This document shows positions 45,144 through 53,219 of a stretch of 64,000 bases of DNA, one piece after another. Under the pieces are notes generated by a model. The model saw only the letters and a list, made by a program, of their open reading frames with translations, ran no database searches and was not told the origin of the DNA. A program made the position numbers and the translations under genes. Positions within the stretch are counted from its first letter, which is position 1, and each line of letters begins with the position of its first letter. The stretch lies in assembly GCF_000821305.1 (NCBI RefSeq), contig NZ_CCXK01000016.1, forward strand, positions 175,033 through 239,032, in the 5' to 3' direction. The DNA comes from Clostridium culturomicium (lineage in GTDB: Bacteria > Bacillota > Clostridia > Clostridiales > Clostridiaceae).

Positions 45144-46445
45144 TTATAAACTAAAGAATTTCACGAAGGACTTAGTTACATAAGTATGATCTGCAACACC
45201 AGCTAATTCTCTAATTGAGTGCATCGCTAAAGTTGGATTTCCAATATCAACAGAACGTATATTTAAGTGAGTTGAAGAAATAGGTCCTATAGTTGACCCT
45301 CCTCTAACATCTGAACGATTAACAAACTTCTGTACTGGAACACCAGCTTCTTTACAAATCAGTTCATATACTGCTGATGAATCAGAATCACTAGTGTATG
45401 CACAGTTTGCGTTTATTTTTATAACAGGACCAGCATTTATTATCGGTCTGTTAGTTGGGTCTGCCTTCTCTGGGCTGTTAGGATGAACTGCATGAGCATT
45501 ATCTCCTGAAACAATAAATGATTTTCCTAAAGCTCTAAAGAAATCTTCTCTGCCCTTTCCTAAACATAGAACAATTCTTTCTAATACATTTGCAAGCATA
45601 TCAGAATCTGCCCCCTGCTTTGTAGAGCTTCCTACTTCCTCATTATCAAAGCAAACCATCACGTTAACACCTGAAGTAACTGGAGCTTGTATAAGAGCTT
45701 CTATTCCTGCATGAACCATTTGTAAGTCATCTAATCTTCCTGCTGATATAAACTCATCATTTAAACCAACGATAGAACCTTTTTCAAACTCATATAGGAA
45801 TAAATCAAAATCTATAATTTCTTCTCTTGCTACTTCTAACTCTTTAGCCACTGCATTTAAAAGAGCATTTCCTTTTTCTAATTTTTCAGTCACCATTGCA
45901 AGTAGTGGCAGCGTATCCTTTTGAGGGTTTAATTCACAGCCTGAATTTGCCTCTCTATTCATATGTATAGCAAGGCTCGGTATTATTAATATAGGCTTTT
46001 TAATATTAACTAATTTTGATACAGGATAAAGTGGATTTTCTCCTTTTACAACAACTCTTCCTGCTACAGATAATGGTCTGTCCATCCATGTGCTTCTGAT
46101 TAGTCCGCCATATACCTCAGTATTAAGCTTCACATAATTATTTTCAGAGATCATTTCAGAATTTGGTTTTATCCTGAAAGTTGGTGAATCAGTATGAGCT
46201 CCTACAATCTTAAAACCATTTTCCTCTACTTCACCATTTCCTACTGTAAATGCAATTAATGCTGAATCATTTTTCGTTGTATAATACTTACCGCCTTTTT
46301 CTAGGCTCCATTTATCAGCTTCCTTCACCTCAACAAACCCATTGTCTTCAAGTGTTGATTTTACATTTGCTACTGCATGAAATGCTGTAGGGCTATCATA
46401 TAAAAAATCAATCAGCTGCTGTGCATATTTTAATTCTTCCTTCAT
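45144..46445 (-). CDS. apeB: M18 family aminopeptidase
   Basis: A 433-residue zinc aminopeptidase that removes N-terminal, mostly acidic or neutral residues from peptides in the cytoplasm. Metal and catalytic blocks: VGAHTDSPTFRIKPN (His 84), SAGRLDDLQM, VCFDNEEVGSSTKQGADS, SGDNAHAVHPN and the C-terminal TMAMHSIREL-like block (TLAMHSIRELAG). ATG 46445 has AAAGGAGG 7 bases upstream; the longer frame to 46478 lacks a ribosome site. Confidence 0.94.
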   Translation of the reverse strand: MKEELKYAQQLIDFLYDSPTAFHAVANVKSTLEDNGFVEVKEADKWSLEKGGKYYTTKNDSALIAFTVGNGEVEENGFKIVGAHTDSPTFRIKPNSEMISENNYVKLNTEVYGGLIRSTWMDRPLSVAGRVVVKGENPLYPVSKLVNIKKPILIIPSLAIHMNREANSGCELNPQKDTLPLLAMVTEKLEKGNALLNAVAKELEVAREEIIDFDLFLYEFEKGSIVGLNDEFISAGRLDDLQMVHAGIEALIQAPVTSGVNVMVCFDNEEVGSSTKQGADSDMLANVLERIVLCLGKGREDFFRALGKSFIVSGDNAHAVHPNSPEKADPTNRPIINAGPVIKINANCAYTSDSDSSAVYELICKEAGVPVQKFVNRSDVRGGSTIGPISSTHLNIRSVDIGNPTLAMHSIRELAGVADHTYVTKSFVKFFSL

Positions 46446-46558
46446 TTTATTTCCTCCTTTAACCAAATACATTACCATTAGTATACCAAATTTTCATTCA
46501 ACTTTCCTTTAAAATCTTATAATCTTTAATTTATATTAAAATATAGTTCATACTAATA

Positions 46559-46627
46559 AATGAAACTACACATCTTTGATTTGGTCAGTGAAACTTTCAC
46601 ATCATGCATTATTGATTTGGCTTTCAT
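46559..46627 (-). repeat. dispersed repeat, variant copy
   Basis: TGAAACTACACATCTTTGATTTGG, CAGTGAAACTTTCACATCATGCAT and TTGATTTGGCTTTCAT. It matches the central part of the composite copy at 17800-17939 (AACTTTCACA-N2-GTGCAT-type) rather than the unit at 2210. Confidence 0.65.
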
Positions 46628-46705
46628 AACTTTTTTTGTTATAATTTACTTTTAAGGTAGTAATTTATACTATCCTTATAATTTTAATTTAGGCAGGTGT
46701 ATTAA

Positions 46706-47884
46706 TTGATTTCAGAATTTCTAATTAGAAAATTTATAAAGAACAGCAATGATACTAGAAGTAAAAAGGTTCGTTCTGATTATGGATACCTTGGTGGTAT
46801 TGTAGGTATTGTTGTAAACATATTTTTATTTTTAATTAAGCTTTCTGTTGGTTTGTTCGTCAACAGTATTGCCGTTATAGCAGATGCAGTAAATAACCTA
46901 TCTGATGTTGGAGCTTCTATGGTTACTATATTTGGCTTTAAACTTTCAAGTAAACCAGCTGACAAAGAGCATCCCTTTGGACATGGTAGAATTGAATATA
47001 TCTCAGGTCTTATTGTGGCATTTTTAGTTTTAATGGTTGGATTTGAGTTTATCAGAACTTCTATTGACAGAATTAAAAACCCTGTTCCTGTACAATTTGC
47101 ATGGGTTCCCTTCATACTATTGTTAGTTTCTATTTTATTCAAAGTATGGTTAAGCAAATTTTATAAAACTGTTGGAGATAAAATAAATTCTTCTGCTTTA
47201 AAAGCTTCTTCAGTAGATTCTCTAAGCGATGTTGTTTCCTCTTCTACAGTAGTGATCTCATTACTTATTTCAAAATTCACCACTCTTCCTATCGATGGTT
47301 ATATAGGAGTTATTGTGTCTTTAGTTATTCTTTATGCTGGATATAACCTTATAAAAGATACTCTTGATCCATTACTTGGAGTTGCTCCTGATGAGGAATT
47401 AGTTAAAGATATCCATAAAATGCTTTTAGCTTATGAACATATCGATGGAACTCATGATTTAATGGTGCATAACTATGGACCTGGAAGAATAATAGCTTCA
47501 ATTCACGCAGAAATACCTGAAGACATTTCTGTGGTAAAAGCTCATGAAGTTGTTGATAGAGCTGAAAAAGAAATATCTGCAGAGCTTGATATTCATCTTT
47601 TAATTCACATGGATCCAGTTACTACAAAAGATGAAGAAATACTAAGTGCTAAAGACGAATTAATGACTGTATTGGATAAGTTTTCTTTTATCAATTCCTT
47701 CCATGACTTCAGAGTAGTTGGTGAAGGAGATTACAAAAATCTTATTTTTGATGTAGTAGTTAATCATGACTTTGTTATCACTAAGGAATCTCAGCTAAAG
47801 CTGCAGCAACAAATCAATATGGAGCTTAAAAAAATCCAGCCAAATCATAATGCTATCGTAACTGTCGATCCATCTTATTACTAA
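46706..47884 (+). CDS. cation diffusion facilitator (metal efflux) transporter
   Basis: A 392-residue CDF transporter with six membrane helices (about 25-215) and a cytoplasmic C-terminal dimerisation domain extended by about 90 residues. Metal-site residues: IADAVNNLSDVGAS in helix 2 (Asp and Asn/Asp), ADKEHPFGHGRIEY loop, and SSVDSLSDVVSS in helix 5. The pattern fits Mn/Zn/Fe-type CDFs. The start is TTG 46706 with AGGTG upstream, a start typical of the clostridial family. A near-palindrome AAGGTAGTA...TACTATCCTT lies at 46653-46676 and may be regulatory. Confidence 0.92.
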   Translation: MISEFLIRKFIKNSNDTRSKKVRSDYGYLGGIVGIVVNIFLFLIKLSVGLFVNSIAVIADAVNNLSDVGASMVTIFGFKLSSKPADKEHPFGHGRIEYISGLIVAFLVLMVGFEFIRTSIDRIKNPVPVQFAWVPFILLLVSILFKVWLSKFYKTVGDKINSSALKASSVDSLSDVVSSSTVVISLLISKFTTLPIDGYIGVIVSLVILYAGYNLIKDTLDPLLGVAPDEELVKDIHKMLLAYEHIDGTHDLMVHNYGPGRIIASIHAEIPEDISVVKAHEVVDRAEKEISAELDIHLLIHMDPVTTKDEEILSAKDELMTVLDKFSFINSFHDFRVVGEGDYKNLIFDVVVNHDFVITKESQLKLQQQINMELKKIQPNHNAIVTVDPSYY

Positions 47885-47914
47885 ACACGTCTTAACAAAT
47901 AGAGCTATAATCCC

Positions 47915-47952
47915 AAAACATCTATGTCTACAAAGATATAGATGTTTTTTTC
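47915..47952 (+). terminator. terminator after the CDF gene
   Basis: A perfect 11-bp stem AAAACATCTAT / ATAGATGTTTT followed by TTTTC. Confidence 0.88.
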
Positions 47953-48034
47953 TTATAAAATCACTGTTCTTTACTCTACATATTTTAAATTCTTGCATAG
48001 TATAATATGTAAACAAATATTGGAGGATTAATAT

Positions 48035-49135
48035 ATGACTGGAAAAGCTACTCACTACTTTTTAGGTGGTAATACAGGCCAAGGCTTCTATTCTCATTTT
48101 AACTACATTATCTCCCAGAAAAAGGCTACAAGAATTATCTGTTTAAAAGGAGGTCCTGGTACTGGTAAGTCTTCTTTAATGAAAAAAATCGGAAAAGTTT
48201 ACTTAGATAAAGGCTTTGATGTTGAATTCCATCACTGTTCTTCTGACAGTGATTCTTTAGATGGAATTTTAATAAAGAAATTAAATGTTGCACTTCTTGA
48301 TGGAACAGCTCCTCATATGATAGATCCAATAAATCCTGGCGCTGTTGATGATATTGTAAACATGGGAGTATGCCTAAAGGAAGAAAATTTCAAGTCCTTA
48401 AAACAAGATGTTTTAAAAGTAAATGGTGAAATAGGAAATACCTTTAGGCGAGCTTATAGATTCTTTGGAGCCGCAAAATCAATCTACGAAGATTGGTATA
48501 CCTTCAACAATAATGCTCTTGATATTTATAAAGTTAACCTTCTTAAAGAAGAACTTAAAACAACAATTCTTCCCGACGCTTTAAGTGAGCCTGGCGAAGC
48601 AAGGCACCTCTTTGCCACTGCCTTTACTCCTAAGGGGATTGTTACTTATATTCCTACTATAATAAAAGACTTTTCTAAAGTTTATGTATTGAAGGGAGGT
48701 CCTGGTACAGGAAAAACATCTATTCTTCAATATATAGCAGATGAATCAGTTAAACGTGGTTTTAATGTTGAAATACTTCATACTCCTCTTTGCCCACAAA
48801 ACATTGAACATCTAATTATCCCTGAGTTAAACACAGCTATTCTAACTAGTAATGAGATTAACAAAATGAGCTTTGAAGGTGAAGGAATTATATATGACCT
48901 GGAAGATTATCTTGATAAAGATTCCATTGGATATAATTTATCTTCAATTATGGATGTTAGAGCTATATTCTATATTCTCCTTCAAAAAGGATTAGACTGT
49001 ATAAAATGTGCAAAATCACTTCATGATGATCTTGAAGGATTCTATGCACCTAACATGGACTTCACAAAAGCCGATGAAATTTATGAAGAAGTTTTGAATA
49101 AAATAGAAGGATATGAAAAAGATTTAACAGTCTAA
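48035..49135 (+). CDS. tandem P-loop ATPase of unknown function (PRK06851-like)
   Basis: A 366-residue protein with two homologous halves, each with its own Walker A: GGPGTGKSS at 39-47 and GGPGTGKTS at 221-229. Each P-loop is followed by a matching pattern (FDVEFHHCSSDSDSLDG and FNVEILHTPLCPQNIEH) and IP-EL/KKLN-type strands. The family is conserved in Firmicutes and uncharacterised. No membrane segment. Single gene between terminators, with TGGAGGA upstream. Confidence 0.8.
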   Translation: MTGKATHYFLGGNTGQGFYSHFNYIISQKKATRIICLKGGPGTGKSSLMKKIGKVYLDKGFDVEFHHCSSDSDSLDGILIKKLNVALLDGTAPHMIDPINPGAVDDIVNMGVCLKEENFKSLKQDVLKVNGEIGNTFRRAYRFFGAAKSIYEDWYTFNNNALDIYKVNLLKEELKTTILPDALSEPGEARHLFATAFTPKGIVTYIPTIIKDFSKVYVLKGGPGTGKTSILQYIADESVKRGFNVEILHTPLCPQNIEHLIIPELNTAILTSNEINKMSFEGEGIIYDLEDYLDKDSIGYNLSSIMDVRAIFYILLQKGLDCIKCAKSLHDDLEGFYAPNMDFTKADEIYEEVLNKIEGYEKDLTV

Positions 49136-49142
49136 AATGAAA

Positions 49143-49202
49143 ATGCCACTACACTTAACAGTATAAGTCTACTTAGCTTAAAACTGTTAAGTGTAGTGGC
49201 AT
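49143..49202. terminator. very strong bidirectional terminator
   Basis: A perfect 20-bp stem (49143-49162 with 49183-49202) between convergent genes. Confidence 0.92.
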
Positions 49203-49213
49203 ATGTTTTATGT

Positions 49214-51340
49214 TTATTTACTTTTTTTAATTACCTTTAATTTATGAAGAGCTCTCGTACACATAATGTACATTAAGTTATCTTTAAAGTTATGATTTAT
49301 TTCTTCATCAATTATTATAGCTCCATCAAATTCAAGTCCTTTTGCGTAGTATGAAGGCATTACCATAACTCCTTCATTTAGATGAACGTTTTCCTTCTCA
49401 ATGAGCCTTGCAGAAACCTCACTCTCCATTAGCTTAAACCACTTGCTTGCAGAAGTTAAATCCTTGGATATAACCGCAATGTTTTCTAAACCCTCTTTTT
49501 TGAAATTCTGCACTGCCTCAATGACAGCTGCTTTAACTTCATTATCTCCAGCCACTTCAACTTCTTCCACCGGTTCACCAGTTCTCACCATAGGAACTAT
49601 AGACACATCATTTAAATATTTATTGCTATACTCCATTATTTCTTTCGTTGAACGATAACTCTTATTAAGCTTAAAAATTTCAACCTGTTCATCTTTAAAT
49701 ATCGCTGGTAATTCTTGAAGAGAAGATGCCCCATCTTTAGGGAGAATTTGTTGATTACTGTCACCTACAATGGTCATAGATTTAGTATTAGTTAAATCCT
49801 TTAACACTTCAAATTGTAAGGTCGAATAATCCTGAGCTTCATCAATAACAAGGTGCTTAATTTCCCTAGTTATTTTTAATCCCATAAGTTTTATTTTTAA
49901 ATATAGGATTCCAACTAAATCATCTTCAGTATAGTCTTTGTGTCCATTAAACTTCTCATAAATTTCCTCAATAGGCTTTTCATTAAGATAATTAAGGTTA
50001 ACTTTTATGTCCATTACATATTTTATAAGCTCTCTTATCTTTATTCTTCTTTCAAAATCTAAATGATTTAATTGAAGCAATAATTCCTCTTGAGTATAAG
50101 AAGCTTTCTTTTCTTTGTACCAACTCTCTATTTCTCTAAAAGCTTCATCCCTGGCATCCTTAATTTTCGCAAATAAAATTCTCTTTATTTTTTTTGCTCT
50201 TCTAAATAGAGGTAAATTAATCAATTCTTCTTGAAGCATTTTATCTATTTCTTCTTTAGAAACTAAAACCTTATCTTTAAATACCACATCTTTAATAGGG
50301 TATCCATTAATACTAAGTTCATTTATCAAGTTATCCAAGTCTTCTTTAAACTTTAGACTTCTTTTATACTTAATTGTTTCCTCTAGTTTTTTATCTCCAC
50401 TAAGAATTCTTTCCATTACAGCTTTAACATCAATAGCATCGTCTACTTCTATCATATCAAGGGCTAAATCTAAAAATGTAGTTTGGTATACTCCCGTTTC
50501 TCCTAAGGTTGGAAGAACATTAGATATATAGTCTATGAAGATTCTGTTAGGCCCTAAAATTAATACCTTATTCTCAATTAATTTTCTGTAATTATAAATT
50601 AAGTAGGCAACTCTATGTAGGGCAATAGTTGTTTTTCCACTTCCTGCAACTCCATCAACCACGACAATTTTATTTTTATCCTGTCTTATAATATCGTCCT
50701 GTTCCTTTTGAATTGTCATAATGATATCTTTAAGTTTATCAGAAGAGTTTTTACTTAAAACCATCTGAAGCATATCATCTTTAATTTCTATATTAGAGTT
50801 AAATAAACCTTCTAATTTGCCTTTTTTAATTATATACTGCACTCTTCCAAGAATTGATACATCTACTTCTCCGTTAGGTGACATATAGTGGCCTTCATCC
50901 CCTGTACCATTATAAAATAAAGCAGCTATTGGCGCTCTCCAGTCAACCACAAGGGGTTCAAATGTTTCCTCTAAAGTTACACCAAATCTTCCGATATAAA
51001 TATCTTCAATTCCATAATCCTCTTCTCTAAAGGTTATTCTTCCAAAATATGGGGACGGTTTTAAGATAGTTAATTCCTTAAGCTTTTTATCTGTACTTCT
51101 AAAGCTCTCTTCTTTGATATAGTTTTCATGGTCGAAGTACTCTATTACTTTATCTTCGTCATCCTTATACTCTTCTAGAATATTTTTTCTGTATTCTAAT
51201 ATAGTATTTGTAATGTATTGTCTTCTTTCAACACATTTTAATATTTCAGCATTAATTATTTCAATTACTTCTTTTAGCTTTTCTTCCTCAAGGCCAAATT
51301 GTAATTGTTTTTCTATTTCACTCTTAATTCCATCTGTCAT
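49214..51340 (-). CDS. helD: HelD-like RNA polymerase recycling helicase
   Basis: A 708-residue UvrD/Rep-type superfamily 1 protein with the HelD layout: a long N-terminal coiled coil (about 1-90) that reaches into the RNA polymerase channel, the block PSPYFGRITFREED...IYIGRFGVT...VVDWRAPIAALFY, Walker A GVAGSGKTT (230-238), the HLVIDEAQDYS Walker B, and the SYRSTKEI motif. In Bacillus HelD clears stalled RNA polymerase from DNA using ATP. AAGGAGGG upstream. Confidence 0.93.
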   Translation of the reverse strand: MTDGIKSEIEKQLQFGLEEEKLKEVIEIINAEILKCVERRQYITNTILEYRKNILEEYKDDEDKVIEYFDHENYIKEESFRSTDKKLKELTILKPSPYFGRITFREEDYGIEDIYIGRFGVTLEETFEPLVVDWRAPIAALFYNGTGDEGHYMSPNGEVDVSILGRVQYIIKKGKLEGLFNSNIEIKDDMLQMVLSKNSSDKLKDIIMTIQKEQDDIIRQDKNKIVVVDGVAGSGKTTIALHRVAYLIYNYRKLIENKVLILGPNRIFIDYISNVLPTLGETGVYQTTFLDLALDMIEVDDAIDVKAVMERILSGDKKLEETIKYKRSLKFKEDLDNLINELSINGYPIKDVVFKDKVLVSKEEIDKMLQEELINLPLFRRAKKIKRILFAKIKDARDEAFREIESWYKEKKASYTQEELLLQLNHLDFERRIKIRELIKYVMDIKVNLNYLNEKPIEEIYEKFNGHKDYTEDDLVGILYLKIKLMGLKITREIKHLVIDEAQDYSTLQFEVLKDLTNTKSMTIVGDSNQQILPKDGASSLQELPAIFKDEQVEIFKLNKSYRSTKEIMEYSNKYLNDVSIVPMVRTGEPVEEVEVAGDNEVKAAVIEAVQNFKKEGLENIAVISKDLTSASKWFKLMESEVSARLIEKENVHLNEGVMVMPSYYAKGLEFDGAIIIDEEINHNFKDNLMYIMCTRALHKLKVIKKSK

Positions 51341-51353
51341 AAAATCACCCTCC

Positions 51354-51430
51354 TTAAGTGAGCCTCCAAATCTTTGATTTGGCTAAGGCGAACTTACTCC
51401 TTCGAATTCATATAAGAAGGAGCTTCCTTT
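51354..51430 (-). repeat. dispersed palindromic repeat
   Basis: A reverse-orientation full unit: AAGTGAG, CCAAATCTTTGATTTGG, GCGAACTTACTCCTTCGAATT, CATATAAGAAGGAGCTTCC. It lies just upstream of helD. Confidence 0.88.
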
Positions 51431-51504
51431 ATATTATTTTTCTATATAATAAGAAACACAGACATTAAGCATTATGCCCTCTGTCTGCAATTTCAACATC
51501 CTCA

Positions 51505-52596
51505 TTATAATATTTCTTCCCAACCTCGTATTTCTTTTATACCAAGGCCTGGCTCTTCTGGCAGCATAATTCTATTTCCTTCAAAGGTCACGCCTCCAAC
51601 GATTGGATCGTCGGCAAAATATATAATTGTATCAAGATCAGCAATTATCATATTTCCCTTTGAAGCTGCAAAGCTTGCTGCAGCTGTTATTCCAATTTTG
51701 CTTTCAAGCATACATCCAACCATACAACGAATTCCCATGGTATCTGCCATGTTATATATTTTGGTTGCATTTTGTATGCCGCCGCACTTCATTAGCTTAA
51801 TATTAATTAAATCACAGGCTCTATCCTGTATAACCCTAAAAGCTTCTGGTGAACCAAATACTGATTCATCAGCCACAATCATGGTATCAACATTATCCTT
51901 AATAAATCTTAGCCCTTGAACATCCCACGCTTTTACTGGCTGTTCAACAAACTCTATATCTAAATCTAATTGTTCCATCTTTTTAATTAATCTGACTGCT
52001 TCCTTAGGTGTCCAACCTTGATTACCATCAACTCTAATCTTTACCCCCTTAGGAATTGCACGTCTGATAAACTTAACTTTTTCAAAATCTGAATCAATAT
52101 TATTTCCAAGCTTTATTTTAATATGAGTATATCCTTCTCTTGTAGCTTCATAAGCAGCATTAACCATATTCTCCATCTTAGCATCATCCATAATTGTCAT
52201 ATCAGTAACAATACTGGAATTAAATCCGCCCAAAAGTTTATATAAAGGTACTCCAAGATGTTTACTCCAAAGATCATAGATAGCTATTTCAACAGCTGCT
52301 TTGGCACTATTATTTCCTCTTATACATTCATCCATAACCTTTAAAACGTATTGGAAGCATGTAAGGTCTAACCCTTTAATATTTTCCGCAATATGCTTTA
52401 TAGCTCCGACAATTGAACTTTCCGTTTCACCGGTAACTCTAGGAGCAGGAGCTGCACTTCCGATTCCTAAAATGCCATTTGAAGTATAAATTTTCACAAC
52501 AACTTCATTAGAAAAATTATAAACTCCATGCTTAGTTTTAAATGGTTTTTTCAGAGGAACCGTAATTCTTCCTACTTTAATATCCTCAATAATCAT
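51505..52596 (-). CDS. dipeptide epimerase (enolase superfamily)
   Basis: A 363-residue enolase-superfamily enzyme of the Ala-Glu/dipeptide epimerase type. Key residues line up closely with Bacillus subtilis L-Ala-D/L-Glu epimerase: KIK (Lys 160, 162), metal ligands Asp 190, Glu 218, Asp 243, second base Lys 267 and the substrate-binding DLD (320-322). It inverts the C-terminal residue of a dipeptide, often in recycling of murein peptides. ATG 52596 has GAGGT 6 bases upstream. It is the last of three peptide-related genes with the PqqD-like and OPT genes. Confidence 0.9.
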   Translation of the reverse strand: MIIEDIKVGRITVPLKKPFKTKHGVYNFSNEVVVKIYTSNGILGIGSAAPAPRVTGETESSIVGAIKHIAENIKGLDLTCFQYVLKVMDECIRGNNSAKAAVEIAIYDLWSKHLGVPLYKLLGGFNSSIVTDMTIMDDAKMENMVNAAYEATREGYTHIKIKLGNNIDSDFEKVKFIRRAIPKGVKIRVDGNQGWTPKEAVRLIKKMEQLDLDIEFVEQPVKAWDVQGLRFIKDNVDTMIVADESVFGSPEAFRVIQDRACDLINIKLMKCGGIQNATKIYNMADTMGIRCMVGCMLESKIGITAAASFAASKGNMIIADLDTIIYFADDPIVGGVTFEGNRIMLPEEPGLGIKEIRGWEEIL

Positions 52597-52769
52597 ATTC
52601 TTACCTCTACTATTGAAAATTTGCTTTCTATACATTTATTATTAAAATAACCACAAATATGCTAAATCAACTACAAATATTATCAAAAAATTTTTAAATG
52701 ATTATTTAAATAGAAAATATTAGCTTGGTTCAAATAATTATTATACACTATAGAGTAAATCAGTCAAGA

Positions 52770-53147
52770 TTATTGAGACTTTATACTCTTAAATTTTATC
52801 CAATTCTTTTTTAAGATATACCTTATGAAATGTACCAATCTTTCAATGGCTACTTCTTTTGAATCTCCACACATCTCAGCCATTTTTACAGCAATTTCAT
52901 ATATGTTTTTTTCACCATCAATCAAAAGCCATGCATGCGAACATCTTTCATCTAATTCTATATCACTTATATTGCTTTTCTTAACAAGCCAGCGTGCAAA
53001 TTTTTCTACAAGTTTATTATGTTCAAAATATAGAGTGACTATATTGTTATCACTTACCTTATAATTTTCGTGTATTATCACTGGGACATACATTAGAAAA
53101 TTGCTTTCTTCATTGATATTCCCTTTTGAGTTATTATTTTTTTTCAT
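52770..53147 (-). CDS. PqqD/RRE-like peptide-binding protein
   Basis: A 125-residue protein with a PqqD-like core from about residue 55 (AWLLIDGEKNIYEIAVKMAE..., then a helix ending in the RLVHFIRYILKKNWI segment), the winged-helix fold used as a RiPP recognition element. The N-terminal half (VPVIIHENYKVSDNNIVTLYFEHNKLVEKFARW) is an extra domain. No radical SAM maturase or precursor peptide is near, so the partner is unknown. It lies between the OPT transporter and the dipeptide epimerase. AGGTGG upstream. Confidence 0.75.
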   Translation of the reverse strand: MKKNNNSKGNINEESNFLMYVPVIIHENYKVSDNNIVTLYFEHNKLVEKFARWLVKKSNISDIELDERCSHAWLLIDGEKNIYEIAVKMAEMCGDSKEVAIERLVHFIRYILKKNWIKFKSIKSQ

Positions 53148-53166
53148 TTAAACCACCTATGAATTA

Positions 53167-53191
53167 GTTAAGAGCCTTAACGGCTCTTAAC
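53167..53191. terminator. intergenic hairpin, possible weak terminator
   Basis: A perfect 10-bp stem GTTAAGAGCC / GGCTCTTAAC in the gap between the OPT and PqqD-like genes. There is no T run on the minus strand, so it may only attenuate or stabilise the transcript. Confidence 0.5.
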
Positions 53192-53219
53192 ATTATTATT
53201 TATTATTTCCAAATTAATT

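Noticed and set aside
51455..51500. Terminator after the dipeptide epimerase
   Set aside because: Only a 6-bp CAGACA/TGTCTG stem with a long loop and a poor T run; too weak to call.
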